Assembly: GCF_013370205.1 (NCBI RefSeq)
Contig: NZ_JABWGV010000002.1
Coordinates: forward strand, 1-64,000
Reading direction: 5' to 3'
Source of the DNA: Qipengyuania atrilutea
Lineage (GTDB): Bacteria > Pseudomonadota > Alphaproteobacteria > Sphingomonadales > Sphingomonadaceae
DNA length: 64,000 nt
Of the stretch, positions 42,213-52,075 are shown piece after piece. The notes under the pieces were generated by a model. It was not told where the DNA came from and searched no databases. It saw nothing but the letters and a program-made list of their open reading frames with translations. The first letter of the stretch is position 1. Each line of letters starts with the position of its first letter. A program made the position numbers and the translations under genes.

Positions 42213-43943
42213 CTAGCCCTGCACTTCGGCGCGGAGAGCCTTCCGGTCCAGCTTGCCGATCATCGTCTTCGGCAATTCTTCGCGGATTACCAGCTTGTCG
42301 AGCCGTTCGTGCTTGCCGAGGCGTTCGTTCGCCCAGCTGCACAGCGCGCTCTCGTCCGTGTCAAAATCCTCGTTAAGGACGACATAGGCGTGGACGCATT
42401 CGCCGCGGTAATCGTCGGGCGCGCCGATGACGAGCACTTCCTTGACTGCCGGATGGTCCTGAATGACGTGCTCGACTTGGCTCGGGAAGACCTTGAAGCC
42501 CCCGACCGCGATCATGTCCTTCAGCCGGTCGACAATGGCGATGAACCCGTCGGTATCCACCGTCGCGACATCGCCGGTGCGCAGCCAGGTTTCGCCTAGG
42601 TGCTCGGCAAAACTGTTCTTTGCGGCATCGGGCCGGTTCCAGTAGCCCTTCATGATCTGCGGTCCCGCGACCGCGAGTTCGCCGGGTTCGTCGACGCCCA
42701 CGATCTTCGTCGGGTCTTCCTTGTCGAGCAAGATTACGCGCGTTTGCGGGAGTAGCTGGCCGATCGTGCCCGGTTTGCGAAGCCCGCGATACGGATTGAC
42801 CGACACCACGCCGCTGCTTTCGGTAAGACCGTAGCCTTCGACCAGGCGCACGCCGGCCCGCGCCTCGAACTTGTCGCGAAGCGGCCCCGGCATCGGCGCG
42901 CCGCCGGAAATGCAGATCTTCATCGCGCTGAAGTCGGTCTTCGCGCAGTCGGGATGGTCGAGCAGCGCCTGATACATGGTCGGCACACCGGGAAAGGCGG
43001 TTGGCTTCGTCCGGCGGATTGCCGCCAGCACCTGCTTCGGAACGAAGCGCGGCAGCATGATGATCGTCCCGCCGCGCAGCACCGTCCGGTTAAGGACACA
43101 GGTGTTGGCGAAGACGTGGAACAGCGGCAGCGCGCCCAGCACAATGTCATCCTCGTGCGGATCGAAAGGATCGATCGCGTCCACCTGCTGCGCGTTGCTG
43201 GAAAGATTGGCGTGGGTCAGCATCGCGCCTTTCGGCGTGCCGGTCGTGCCGCCGGTGTATTGCAGCAACGCCAGATCGTCCGGGTCGAGCCGGAGCGGGT
43301 CTGACCAGTCATCGCCCAATTCGGTAGCGTAGTTCCTGCTCGTCAGCGCATCGTCCCAGAGCTGGACATCCGTCCGGTCGGGAATGCCCTCGATCTGACT
43401 GCGACCAAGCGTGCGAAGCGCCGCGCCCTTGTACCACGGCAGCATATCCGCAAGACGCCCGACGATCAGCGTATCGAGCGCGGAAGTGTCGAGCACTTCC
43501 AGTGCGGTCGGCAGCAGGCTTGCGGCATCGAGAGTGACGAGGAGCTTCGTCCCCGAATCCTCGACCTGATGGGTAAGCTCGGCGACCGTGTAGAGCGGCG
43601 AGAAATTGACCACCACAGCGTCCGCCATCATCGCTCCGTAATAGGCGGAGATGTACATCGGCACGTTCGGCAGGAACAGGCCGACGCGGTCGCCCTTCGC
43701 GACGCCGCGCGCGATCAGCCCCGCGGCGAACCGGCAGGCTTCGTCGAACAGGGCAGAATAGGAGTGTTGCGCCCCCAGAAACTCGACCAGGGTGCGATCC
43801 GGGTGCAGACGCGCGCCCTCTGCGAAGAACGCGGGCAAGGTGGCCGGATCGAGCGGCGCGTCCCACTGACAGGGATGGTGATAGGATGCTTTCGCCGCTT
43901 GCGGAGTGGCGGGAAAGGCGACCGGATCGTTATTGACAGCCAT
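42213..43943 (-). CDS. Long-chain fatty acid-CoA ligase (FadD-like)
   Basis: A 576-residue ANL-superfamily adenylating enzyme. The AMP-binding P-loop YTGGTTGTPKGAML, the A5 motif GYGLTESSGV, the A7 motif TWLRTGDVATVDTDG and the C-terminal A10 lysine in PKTMIGKLDRKAL are all present. It activates fatty acids to acyl-CoA for beta-oxidation or lipid synthesis, at the inner membrane. ATG 43943 (MAVNNDP) is chosen; the frame is open to 43979. Convergent with the bactofilin gene (9-bp gap). Confidence 0.92.
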   Translation of the reverse strand: MAVNNDPVAFPATPQAAKASYHHPCQWDAPLDPATLPAFFAEGARLHPDRTLVEFLGAQHSYSALFDEACRFAAGLIARGVAKGDRVGLFLPNVPMYISAYYGAMMADAVVVNFSPLYTVAELTHQVEDSGTKLLVTLDAASLLPTALEVLDTSALDTLIVGRLADMLPWYKGAALRTLGRSQIEGIPDRTDVQLWDDALTSRNYATELGDDWSDPLRLDPDDLALLQYTGGTTGTPKGAMLTHANLSSNAQQVDAIDPFDPHEDDIVLGALPLFHVFANTCVLNRTVLRGGTIIMLPRFVPKQVLAAIRRTKPTAFPGVPTMYQALLDHPDCAKTDFSAMKICISGGAPMPGPLRDKFEARAGVRLVEGYGLTESSGVVSVNPYRGLRKPGTIGQLLPQTRVILLDKEDPTKIVGVDEPGELAVAGPQIMKGYWNRPDAAKNSFAEHLGETWLRTGDVATVDTDGFIAIVDRLKDMIAVGGFKVFPSQVEHVIQDHPAVKEVLVIGAPDDYRGECVHAYVVLNEDFDTDESALCSWANERLGKHERLDKLVIREELPKTMIGKLDRKALRAEVQG

Positions 43944-44016
43944 GTAAGCATGGATGCCGCCTGCCCGCCCAAAGGGCAAGCGGTTTGTCCCGCTCGCCCG
44001 CGGCGTTCAGCTCTGC

Positions 44017-44730
44017 TTATTCAGGCGAGTTTTCGCCCGCTTCCTGTGCCCGCTTGTTTTCGAGCCATGCCGCTGCTTCGGCTTCCTGCGCAGCTTCGGA
44101 TGCCTCCTTCTCGGCTGCAGCGCGTTCGGCGCGCAGTTCCTCGATCAGCTTTTCCTTGTCGCTGGTATTCGTGTCGCTCGCGGCAGGCGCACTTTCCTCG
44201 ATGCCGGCCTTCTTAGCGGCCTTCGACACCACGGCGTCGAGTTCGCGCTGAGAGCACAGGCCGAGCGTTACCGGATCCTTCGCCTGGATGTTCTGGATAT
44301 TCCAGTGCGTCCGGTCGCGAATGGCGTTGATCGTGTTGCGGGTCGTGCCGATCAGCTTGGAAATCTGCGCGTCGCTCATTTCCGGGTGGTTGCGGAGCAG
44401 CCACGCGATCCCGTCGGGCTTGTCCTGCCGCTTCGAGACCGGTGTGTAGCGCGGCCCCTTGGTGCGGTTAACGGCGACGGGCGCACGCTGCATCTTGAGA
44501 TCGTAGCTGCTGTCCGCCTCGCCCTTGGCGATTTCGTCCTGCGTGAGTTCGCCTGCGTGAAGCGGATCGCGGCCGGTGTATTTGCTGCCGGCCAAATCGT
44601 CCGCCATCGCCTGCACTTCGAGGATGTGGAGACCGCAAAACGCGGCAATCTGCTCGAAGCTGAGGCCCGTGTGATCGACCAGCCAGGTGGCAGTCGCATG
44701 GGGCATGAGGGGTTTTGCTTGATCGGCCAT
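44017..44730 (-). CDS. trcR: Cell-cycle transcriptional regulator TrcR (DUF1013)
   Basis: A 237-residue alphaproteobacteria-specific protein. The conserved core has LPLATATWLVDHT-like residues (MPHATATWLVDHTGLSFEQI), FCGLHILEVQAMADD, NPVTLGLC-like DPVTLGLCSQ and an HTH-like segment SDAQISKLIGTTRNTINAI. The C-terminal ~50 residues are a charged coiled-coil tail rich in Glu/Ala. The TrcR name comes from work on alphaproteobacterial cell-cycle control; direct targets here are unknown. It lies downstream of fadD's start region on the same strand as that gene. Confidence 0.9.
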   Translation of the reverse strand: MADQAKPLMPHATATWLVDHTGLSFEQIAAFCGLHILEVQAMADDLAGSKYTGRDPLHAGELTQDEIAKGEADSSYDLKMQRAPVAVNRTKGPRYTPVSKRQDKPDGIAWLLRNHPEMSDAQISKLIGTTRNTINAIRDRTHWNIQNIQAKDPVTLGLCSQRELDAVVSKAAKKAGIEESAPAASDTNTSDKEKLIEELRAERAAAEKEASEAAQEAEAAAWLENKRAQEAGENSPE

Positions 44731-44762
44731 ATCTATGTCTTTCCGCGCGGTGCGCGGCTCCT

Positions 44763-44795
44763 GAAAATATAAGGGCCGCCCCTTTCGGAGCGGCC
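44763..44795 (-). terminator. Rho-independent terminator after the quinone oxidoreductase gene
   Basis: On the minus strand GGCCGCTCC-GAAA-GGGGCGGCC forms a 9-bp stem (one G-U pair) closed by a GNRA-type tetraloop, followed by CTTATATTTT. It lies between the oxidoreductase gene and trcR. Confidence 0.75.
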
Positions 44796-44868
44796 GGTAC
44801 GTGGGCGCATCTACGCTTTGCAGGCGGATTCGGCAAGAGCGATGGAAAGGTCCGCCGCTCGCGGGAGC

Positions 44869-45891
44869 CTATCCCCCGGCGACCTTCAACACGATCTTGC
44901 CGATGTGCTCGCCCGCCTCCATCCGCTGATGCGCCTTCGTGACGTCGGCAAGGTCGAACGTCTCGTCCATCACCGGTCTGATCTGCCCGTCCTCGAACAG
45001 AGGCCAGGCGTTGCCCGAAATCTCGTCGGCGAGCAGAGCCTTGAAGTTGTCGCTGCGCGCCCGCAGCGTCGAGCCGGTCAGCGTCAGCCGGTTCGACATG
45101 ACCTGCACCATGTTGATTTCGGCCTTCGCTCCCCCAAGCACGGCGATGGTGACATGCCGCCCTTCGGTAGCGAGGCATGACAGGTTGCGCGCTACGTAAT
45201 CGCCCGAAACCATGTCGAGCACGACCGCGACGCCCTTGCCTTCGGTGAAGTCCTTCACCTCCTCCACGAAGTCTTGCGTCTTGTAATTGATCGCGAGATC
45301 GGCGCCGAGCTCCTTCGACGCCGCGCATTTCTCATCGCTGCCCGCCGTCGTGATGACGGCGAGATCGAATGCCTTGGCGAGCATCGTCGCCATCGTGCCG
45401 ATTCCGCTCGTGCCGCCGTGGACGAGCAGCGTGTCGCCCGATTTCGCCCAGCCGCGCTCGAACACGTTGTGCCATACTGTGAACAGGGTCTCGGGAATCG
45501 CCGCCGCTTCCTTCAAGGACATGCCGCGCGGCACGGTCAGGCAGTGGCGCGCATGGGCGAGCGCATATTCGGCATAGCCGCCGCCCGTCACGAGCGCGCA
45601 GACGGACTGTCCGATCATTTCGCGCGGCACGTTCTCACCTGCAGCCACGACTTCGCCCGATATTTCGAGGCCCGGAATGTGCGAGGCACCCGGGGGCGGC
45701 GGGTAATGCCCCTTCCGCTGGATCACGTCGGGCCGGTTTACGCCGGCGTAGGCTACGCGAATCAGGACCTGGTCGCCGCCGCATTCCGGAACGGCGAGCG
45801 TCTCTGCGCGAAAAACGTCCGCTCCGCCCGGCTCGTCATAGCCCATCGCGGTCATCGTTTCGGGCAAGCTACTGTCGGAGTTCGCGGCCAT
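44869..45891 (-). CDS. NAD(P)H:quinone oxidoreductase, zinc-independent MDR family (PIG3-like)
   Basis: A 340-residue medium-chain dehydrogenase. It has the MDR opening GVNRPDVIQRKGHYPPPPGAS, the catalytic-domain GLEISGEV, and the NADPH loop VHGGTSGIGTMATMLAK. The structural zinc cysteines are missing, so it is a zinc-free quinone reductase; the PPPPGAS insert is typical of PIG3-like enzymes. ATG 45891 has GAGGGG 5 nt upstream; the frame is open to 45933. Divergent from the small DUF1192 gene. Confidence 0.92.
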   Translation of the reverse strand: MAANSDSSLPETMTAMGYDEPGGADVFRAETLAVPECGGDQVLIRVAYAGVNRPDVIQRKGHYPPPPGASHIPGLEISGEVVAAGENVPREMIGQSVCALVTGGGYAEYALAHARHCLTVPRGMSLKEAAAIPETLFTVWHNVFERGWAKSGDTLLVHGGTSGIGTMATMLAKAFDLAVITTAGSDEKCAASKELGADLAINYKTQDFVEEVKDFTEGKGVAVVLDMVSGDYVARNLSCLATEGRHVTIAVLGGAKAEINMVQVMSNRLTLTGSTLRARSDNFKALLADEISGNAWPLFEDGQIRPVMDETFDLADVTKAHQRMEAGEHIGKIVLKVAGG

Positions 45892-46007
45892 CTTGCCCCT
45901 CTTCGATAAGGCTTTGTTGCAAAGGCGGCACACCCGCGCCGAGCGCGCACCGCCCTATCGCCGGAGCCCATTGACAGCAAGCACAGCTTTGCGATGCTGC
46001 ATGGCTG

Positions 46008-46214
46008 ATGGACGACGATCTTCCCCGGCCGAAAGGCGATGCGGCGAGCTTGCTCGCAGCCGAGGATCTCGCGCCCTACTCCCAGGACGAACTGGCGGAT
46101 CGGATCGCGCTGCTCGAAGCAGAGATCGCGCGGGTCAGAAAGCACCGCGATGCGGCCGCCAGCCACCGAAGCGCCGCAGATGCGCTGTTCGGGAAACCGG
46201 GGCAGGCCGGGTGA
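46008..46214 (+). CDS. DUF1192 domain small protein
   Basis: A 68-residue protein with the conserved core AEDLAPYSQDELADRIALLEAEI, a short helix likely to form a coiled coil, found as a single-copy gene in many alphaproteobacteria. Function unknown. It is divergent from the oxidoreductase gene and 153 bp upstream of clpA. Confidence 0.82.
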   Translation: MDDDLPRPKGDAASLLAAEDLAPYSQDELADRIALLEAEIARVRKHRDAAASHRSAADALFGKPGQAG

Positions 46215-46238
46215 GGCGGCGGGTCCGATGAGCCAGGG

Positions 46239-46270
46239 GCTGAAAAGCCGGGACCGGACCCCTATATCGG
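46239..46270 (+). promoter_or_regulatory. clpA: Possible heat-shock (RpoH-type) promoter for clpA
   Basis: A GCTGAAAA element (46239-46246) precedes CCTATAT with a G three bases on (46261-46270), matching the alphaproteobacterial heat-shock -10 consensus CYTATNTnnG exactly. The -35 (consensus CTTG) keeps only TG, so this is suggestive. It would give a ~95-nt leader before the clpA ATG. Confidence 0.4.
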
Positions 46271-46367
46271 CTGCACGGACGGCCCTTCATACAGCTTTGA
46301 CTAAGCATTCGGTGCTAGAGTCTCGGCAGGCCTACCTCGATTTCCTCCACGTAAAAGAGATACCCTA

Positions 46368-48758
46368 ATGCCAAGTTTTGCCCAGAACCTCGAAAAGACC
46401 CTCCACGCGGCGCTGAACGATGCCGGGCAGCGGCGTCACGAATATGCAACTCTGGAGCACCTGCTGCTCGCGCTGATCGACGACGAGGACGCGGCGCAGG
46501 TCATGGTCGCCTGCGGTGTGGACATCACCGATCTCGGCGAAGCGGTGAAGCAGTATCTCGAACAGGAATACCAGTCGCTCAAAAGCGACGATGGTGACGA
46601 TCCGCAGCCCACTGCGGGCTTCCAGCGCGTCATCCAGCGGGCGATTCTGCACGTCCAGTCGAGCGGCAAGGATACGGTGACCGGCGCGAACGTGCTCGTC
46701 GCCTTGTTCTCCGAACGCGACAGCTACGCGGTCTATTTCCTGCAACAGCAGGACATGAGCCGCCTTGATGCGGTCAGCTTCATCAGCCACGGCATTGGCA
46801 AGGGCGGCAAGCAGATTGAAAGCAAGTCCGTCAGCGGCTCCGAAGAGGCCTCGGTCAGCGAGGACAAGTCGGGCGAAACGGGTTCGAAGAAGGAATCCGC
46901 CCTCGACCAGTTCACCGTCAATCTCAACAAGAAGGCCGAGGACGGCAAGGTCGACCCGCTGATCGGGCGCGGCCCGGAAGTGGACCGCACGGTCCAGATC
47001 CTGTGCCGCCGCAGCAAGAACAACCCGCTCTATGTCGGCGATCCCGGCGTCGGCAAAACCGCGATTGCGGAAGGCCTAGCGCGCAAAATCGTCGAGGGCG
47101 ACGTGCCCGAAGTGCTGGAAGAAGCGGTGATATACTCGCTCGACATGGGCGCTTTGCTTGCCGGCACCCGCTACCGCGGCGACTTCGAAGAGCGGCTGAA
47201 GCAGGTCGTGTCCGAGCTTGAGAAGATGCCGCACGCGGTTCTCTTCATCGACGAGATTCACACCGTCATCGGCGCCGGCGCGACCAGCGGTGGGGCGATG
47301 GACGCCTCCAACCTGTTGAAGCCGGCGCTGTCGAGCGGCGCGATCCGCTGCATCGGTTCGACCACCTACAAGGAGTTCCGCAACCACTTCGAAAAGGATC
47401 GCGCGCTGCTGCGCCGCTTCCAGAAGATCGACGTGAACGAACCCACGATCGAGGACACGGTCAAGATCCTCAAGGGTCTGCGCAGCGCGTTCGAGGATCA
47501 CCACAAGGTGAAGTACACGCCCGACGCGCTCAAGACCGCGGTCGAGCTTTCGGCCCGCTACATCAACGACCGCAAGCTGCCCGACAAGGCGATCGACGTG
47601 ATCGACGAAGTCGGCGCGATGCAGATGCTCGTCGCTCCCAGCCGCCGGAAGAAGAAGATTACCGCGCGCGAGATCGAGGCCGTGATCGCGACTATGGCGC
47701 GCATCCCGCCGAAATCGGTCAGCAGCGACGACAAGAAAGCGCTCGAAAACCTCGAACGCGATCTGAAGCACGTCGTGTTCGGTCAGGACGCTGCAGTCCA
47801 GAAGCTCTCGACTGCGATGAAGCTGTCCCGTGCAGGCCTGCGCGATCCCGACAAGCCGATCGGCAGCTTCCTCTTCTCCGGCCCCACCGGCGTCGGCAAA
47901 ACCGAGGTCGCGCGTCAGCTCGCCTCCATCATGGGCATCGAGCTTAAGCGGTTCGACATGTCCGAATATATGGAGCGGCACAGCGTCTCGCGCCTCATCG
48001 GTGCACCTCCAGGCTATGTCGGCTACGACCAGGGCGGCCTGCTGACCGATGCGATCGACCAGAACCCGCATTGCGTGCTGCTGCTCGACGAAATCGAGAA
48101 GGCGCATCCCGACCTCTTCAACATCCTGCTGCAGGTCATGGATAACGGGCGTCTGACCGACCATCACGGCAAGACCGTCGATTTCCGCAATGTCGTCCTC
48201 ATCATGACCACCAATGCCGGGGCCGCCGACATGGCGAGCCAGGGCATCGGTTTCGGCGACGTGTCGAAGGAAGACGCGAGCGAGGAAGCGGTGAAACGCA
48301 TGTTCACGCCCGAATTCCGCAACCGTCTCGATGCGATCGTGCCCTTCAGCTACCTCGGCAAGAGCACCGTCGCCCGCGTGGTCGACAAGTTCATCCTCCA
48401 GCTCGAACTGCAGCTGGCCGAACAGAACGTCGACATTCAGTTCGACGCCGATGCGCGTAAATGGCTGGGCGACAAGGGCTACGACCGTCTCTACGGCGCG
48501 CGTCCGATGGGCCGCCTGCTGCAGGAGAAGATCAAGCAGCCGCTCGCGGAAGAACTGCTGTTCGGCAAGCTCGCGGACGGCGGCGAGGTCCATGTGAGCA
48601 TCAAGGACGAGAAGCCGGCGTTCGAAATAACGCCTGCTGCGCCGAAGCCTTCGAAGAAGAAGACGGCGAAGAAGCCCTCCGCAAAAGCCAAGCCCGAACC
48701 GAAGGCGCCGGAAGCGGACGCGAGCGAAGGCAGTACGACGGAAGGCGACGAAAGCTGA
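46368..48758 (+). CDS. clpA: ATP-dependent Clp protease, ATP-binding subunit ClpA
   Basis: This AAA+ unfoldase feeds substrates to ClpP. The 796-residue protein has the double Clp N-domain repeat (~1-145), a first AAA module with Walker [14 protein letters not shown] and Walker B FIDEIH, a second with [13 protein letters not shown] and [13 protein letters not shown], and the ClpP-docking IGF loop in SQGIGFGDV. The last ~45 residues after the normal ClpA end are Lys/Ala/Pro/Glu-rich and disordered, longer than in E. coli ClpA (758 residues). No clpS lies immediately upstream, although that is the common arrangement. Confidence 0.96.
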   Translation: MPSFAQNLEKTLHAALNDAGQRRHEYATLEHLLLALIDDEDAAQVMVACGVDITDLGEAVKQYLEQEYQSLKSDDGDDPQPTAGFQRVIQRAILHVQSSGKDTVTGANVLVALFSERDSYAVYFLQQQDMSRLDAVSFISHGIGKGGKQIESKSVSGSEEASVSEDKSGETGSKKESALDQFTVNLNKKAEDGKVDPLIGRGPEVDRTVQILCRRSKNNPLYVGDPGVGKTAIAEGLARKIVEGDVPEVLEEAVIYSLDMGALLAGTRYRGDFEERLKQVVSELEKMPHAVLFIDEIHTVIGAGATSGGAMDASNLLKPALSSGAIRCIGSTTYKEFRNHFEKDRALLRRFQKIDVNEPTIEDTVKILKGLRSAFEDHHKVKYTPDALKTAVELSARYINDRKLPDKAIDVIDEVGAMQMLVAPSRRKKKITAREIEAVIATMARIPPKSVSSDDKKALENLERDLKHVVFGQDAAVQKLSTAMKLSRAGLRDPDKPIGSFLFSGPTGVGKTEVARQLASIMGIELKRFDMSEYMERHSVSRLIGAPPGYVGYDQGGLLTDAIDQNPHCVLLLDEIEKAHPDLFNILLQVMDNGRLTDHHGKTVDFRNVVLIMTTNAGAADMASQGIGFGDVSKEDASEEAVKRMFTPEFRNRLDAIVPFSYLGKSTVARVVDKFILQLELQLAEQNVDIQFDADARKWLGDKGYDRLYGARPMGRLLQEKIKQPLAEELLFGKLADGGEVHVSIKDEKPAFEITPAAPKPSKKKTAKKPSAKAKPEPKAPEADASEGSTTEGDES

Positions 48759-48820
48759 TTTTCGTGCGCTGTGAAGGCGGCCGGTAGGAACCGCGCCGCC
48801 TCGCTGCCCGTTGCTGCGTC

Positions 48821-49852
48821 ATGGCAGCGCCCTTCTCATGGATAAAGCCGGAGCCGCACGGCATCCATGTGGTTCCGGCCGATAGCTGGGTCGATCCGAG
48901 CATCGCAGTCGGCCACGCGCTGGTCACCCACGGCCACGCCGACCACGCGCGGGGCGGTCACGGCGAGACGGTGGCTACGCCCGAGACGCTGGCGATCATG
49001 GAACTACGCTACCGCACCGGGGCGGAAGACGATGCGGGCGAAATCCCGCACAAGGCCGTACCGGTCCAATACGGCGAGACTATCCGGCTAAGGGGCGGCG
49101 TCGATGCGACTTACATCCCCGCCGGACACGTGCTCGGCGGTGCGCAGATCCTGCTCGAACATGCGGGCGAAAAGGTCATCGTAACCGGCGATTTCAAACG
49201 GCGCGCCGATCCAACCTGCCCCCCGTTCGTGGTCACGCCCTGCGATATCCTCATAACCGAAGCGACCTTCGGGCTTCCCATCTTCACCCATCCGCCAATC
49301 GAAGGCGAGATCGCCAAACTGCTGAAGCGGCTTGAGGACGAACCCGATCGCTGCGTTCTGGTCGGCGCTTATGCACTCGGAAAGGCACAGCGAGTCATCG
49401 CGGAACTCCGCCGCGCGGGCCATCATGCGCCCATCTACCTTCACGGGGCGATGGAGAAGATGTGCCGGCTGTACGAAGATCACGGGGTCAGCCTTGGCGA
49501 ATTGCGGCTGGTCGCGGATCATTCGAAGGACGATTTGCGCGGACATATCGTCGTTTGCCCGCCCGGCGCGCTCAACGATCGGTGGAGCCGCCGCCTGCCC
49601 GAACCGATCACCGCAATGGCGAGCGGCTGGATGCGTGTGCGCCAGCGCGCCCGGCAGCGGAACGTCGAACTGCCGCTCATCATCTCCGACCACGCCGACT
49701 GGGAGGAACTGACGCGCACGGTCGAGGAGGTGAACCCGCATGAAAGCTGGATTACGCATGGGCGCGAGGAAGCACTGCTGCGCTGGCATCAACTGCACCA
49801 GCGCCGCGCCCGCGCCCTCGCCATGGTCGGCTACGAGGATGAGGATGACTAG
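48821..49852 (+). CDS. Ligase-associated DNA exonuclease (metallo-beta-lactamase/beta-CASP-like)
   Basis: A 343-residue MBL-fold nuclease. The metal site is THGHADHARGG near residues 37-47, followed by IPAGHVLGGAQILLE, VTGDFKRRADPTCPP and a late SDHADWEEL. This family, related to Pso2/SNM1 and CPSF nucleases, is encoded next to a particular ATP-dependent DNA ligase in many proteobacteria and is thought to process damaged or cross-linked ends. The ligase gene follows after 22 bp. Confidence 0.92.
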   Translation: MAAPFSWIKPEPHGIHVVPADSWVDPSIAVGHALVTHGHADHARGGHGETVATPETLAIMELRYRTGAEDDAGEIPHKAVPVQYGETIRLRGGVDATYIPAGHVLGGAQILLEHAGEKVIVTGDFKRRADPTCPPFVVTPCDILITEATFGLPIFTHPPIEGEIAKLLKRLEDEPDRCVLVGAYALGKAQRVIAELRRAGHHAPIYLHGAMEKMCRLYEDHGVSLGELRLVADHSKDDLRGHIVVCPPGALNDRWSRRLPEPITAMASGWMRVRQRARQRNVELPLIISDHADWEELTRTVEEVNPHESWITHGREEALLRWHQLHQRRARALAMVGYEDEDD

Positions 49853-49874
49853 GCCCCCGAGGCGCGAAAGCTGA

Positions 49875-51482
49875 ATGGAAGAGTTCGCCGCCCTCATCGA
49901 CGCGCTGGTCTACACGCGCAGCCGCAATGCGAAGCTTGCGATAATCGCCGAGTATCTGCGCTACACACCTGATCCCGACCGCGGCTGGGCGCTGGCAGCC
50001 TTGAGCGACGGACTCGACTTTCCCGCAGTCAAATCCTCGACCATCCGCAACCTCCTGAAAGAACGGGTCGATCCGGTGCTGTGGACGCTGAGCCGCGATT
50101 TCGTCGGCGATACGGCGGAATGCGCAAGCCTGCTCTGGCCTGCCCCGCTCGAAGCTGCCGCCAATCCGCCGAGCGTTGCCGACGCGGTCGATGCGCTGTC
50201 GAAGATGACACGCAAGACCGCGATCCAGGAACTCGGCGGTTTACTCGACCGGCTCGATCCTTCGGGGCGCTATGCCCTGCTCAAGCTCGCGACCGGTGCG
50301 ATGCGGATCGGCGTTTCCGCGCGGCTCGCCAAAACGGCTTTCGCGCAAGCGTTCGATGTCTCGGTCGACGAGGTGGAGGAATATTGGCACGGGCTCGCCC
50401 CGCCCTATCCCGAACTGTTCGACTGGGCCGCGAAGGGCGAAGCGCCGCCCGATACCGAAAACCTGCCGCTGTTCCGCCCCTTCATGCTCGCTCACCCGCT
50501 CGAGGAAACGGTGGTCTCGATGGAGGACTATGCGGCGGAATGGAAATGGGACGGCATCCGCGTGCAGCTGGTCCATGCAGGAGACGGAGAAGAAGCCGAA
50601 ACGCGCGTCTATTCGCGCAGCGGCGACGATATCTCCGCGACCTTTCCCGAAATGCTCGATGCGCTGCAGATCAAGGCGGTCCTTGACGGCGAACTGCTGG
50701 TCCGCGGCACTCACCAAGGCGGCGAAACCGGCGGCGCGGCAAGCTTCAACGCGTTGCAGCAACGGCTTGGCCGTAAGACCGTATCGAAGAAGATGCTTAC
50801 CGAATCGCCGGCCTTCGTGCGGCTGTACGACGTGCTGCAATGGCGCGGCGAGGATCTGCGCACCCTGCCGTGGAGCGAGCGGCGCGCGCGTCTTGAGCAG
50901 GCCGTGACCGAACTGCCCGACAGCCACTTCGACATTTCGCGCATCGTGAAGGCAGAAAGCTTCGACGCACTCGCCGAAATCCGCGAAAGCGCGCGCGACG
51001 ATGCGATCGAGGGGCTCATGCTGAAGCGGCGCGATTCGCCTTACATCGCGGGCCGCAAGACCGGACTGTGGTACAAGTGGAAGCGCGATCCGCTGCTGGT
51101 CGACTGCGTGCTAATGTATGCGCAGCGCGGTTCGGGGAAACGCTCCAGCTTCTTCTCCGACTATACGTTCGGCTGCTGGGACGGAAATCCCGACACCGGC
51201 GCAGAGCTATTGCCCGTCGGAAAAGCCTACTCCGGCTTCACCGACGAGGAACTGAAAAAGATCGACCGCCACGTGCGGCAAAACACGATCAACCGCTTTG
51301 GCCCGGTACGCGAAACCGAGAAAGAACTGGTGTTCGAGGTCGCCTTCGACAGCGTCCATTCGAGCAAGCGGCACAAGTCGGGGCTCGCCATGCGCTTCCC
51401 GCGCATCCACCGCATCCGTTGGGACAAGCCTGCACACGAGGCGGACCGGATCGAAACGTTGCAGGCGCTTATCCGCGACTGA
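49875..51482 (+). CDS. ATP-dependent DNA ligase, cisplatin damage response type
   Basis: A 535-residue ligase. An N-terminal DNA-binding domain (~1-200) precedes the nucleotidyltransferase core with adenylation motif KWDGIR (Lys in EWKWDGIRVQL), DGELLVR, motif EGLMLKRRDSPY and GLWYKWKRDPL, then an OB-fold. This is the bacterial LigB-type of the exonuclease-ligase repair cluster. In the fuller cluster a Lhr-type helicase and a PdeM-like phosphoesterase follow; here neither is present in the next genes. Confidence 0.92.
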   Translation: MEEFAALIDALVYTRSRNAKLAIIAEYLRYTPDPDRGWALAALSDGLDFPAVKSSTIRNLLKERVDPVLWTLSRDFVGDTAECASLLWPAPLEAAANPPSVADAVDALSKMTRKTAIQELGGLLDRLDPSGRYALLKLATGAMRIGVSARLAKTAFAQAFDVSVDEVEEYWHGLAPPYPELFDWAAKGEAPPDTENLPLFRPFMLAHPLEETVVSMEDYAAEWKWDGIRVQLVHAGDGEEAETRVYSRSGDDISATFPEMLDALQIKAVLDGELLVRGTHQGGETGGAASFNALQQRLGRKTVSKKMLTESPAFVRLYDVLQWRGEDLRTLPWSERRARLEQAVTELPDSHFDISRIVKAESFDALAEIRESARDDAIEGLMLKRRDSPYIAGRKTGLWYKWKRDPLLVDCVLMYAQRGSGKRSSFFSDYTFGCWDGNPDTGAELLPVGKAYSGFTDEELKKIDRHVRQNTINRFGPVRETEKELVFEVAFDSVHSSKRHKSGLAMRFPRIHRIRWDKPAHEADRIETLQALIRD

Positions 51483-51509
51483 AACGTCGAGAAGTTGCGC
51501 CGCGCAACT

Positions 51510-52073
51510 TCACATTTCGCCGACGGCCTTCCGGTGCGCTTTTGCGTTCTCCGCGTAATGTGCGACGCCGAGCTTCATCCCGGCGATCGCCGCGTCGCTC
51601 AATTCCTTTAGCTTCTTCGCCGGCCTTCCCGCCCATAGTTCGCGCGTCTGCATCACCTTGTTCTCGGTCAGCATCGCGCCTGCGGCCAGCATCGAGTCGC
51701 TCGCGATGCGCGCCTTGTTCATCGCGATCGCTCCCAAACCCACGAAGCCGCGATCCTCGATGATGCAGCCGTGCAGCATCGCAATATGGCCGACCAGCAC
51801 ATCGTTGCCGATGATGCAGGGGCAGCCATCGGGATCGCGCGGGGTCGGCCCGTCGCAGTGCACGACGCTGCCGTCCTGGATATTGGTCCGCTCGCCGATG
51901 ACGATGCGGCTGAAATCGGCGCGCAGCACGCAGTTGTACCAGATGCTCGACCCGGCGCCGATCGTTACGTTCCCGACGATGGTGCAACCGGGCGCGATGA
52001 ACGCGCTCTCGTGGATCTCAGGGGTGTGCCCGTGGATGGGCACGATGGTTACGCCGGGTCTGGAGACTGTCAT
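51510..52073 (-). CDS. Gamma-class carbonic anhydrase-like protein
   Basis: A 187-residue left-handed beta-helix trimer protein. Hexapeptide turns run from IGAGSSIWYNCVLRAD to IGNDVLVGHIAMLHGC. The three zinc histidines can be placed in GSVVHCDG, GHIAML and LHGC. Members are carbonic anhydrases or close relatives (YrdA, PaaY); activity cannot be judged from sequence. ATG 52073 lies 2 nt after the stop of the MFS/SpeE gene, so it is the last gene of the hemB-GNAT-MFS/SpeE run. Confidence 0.88.
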   Translation of the reverse strand: MTVSRPGVTIVPIHGHTPEIHESAFIAPGCTIVGNVTIGAGSSIWYNCVLRADFSRIVIGERTNIQDGSVVHCDGPTPRDPDGCPCIIGNDVLVGHIAMLHGCIIEDRGFVGLGAIAMNKARIASDSMLAAGAMLTENKVMQTRELWAGRPAKKLKELSDAAIAGMKLGVAHYAENAKAHRKAVGEM

Positions 52074-52075
52074 GA

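Noticed and set aside
47076-48593. 505-codon open frame on the minus strand
   Set aside because: It lies wholly opposite clpA, which has clear AAA+ motifs; the antisense frame has no recognisable domain and reflects high-GC codon bias.
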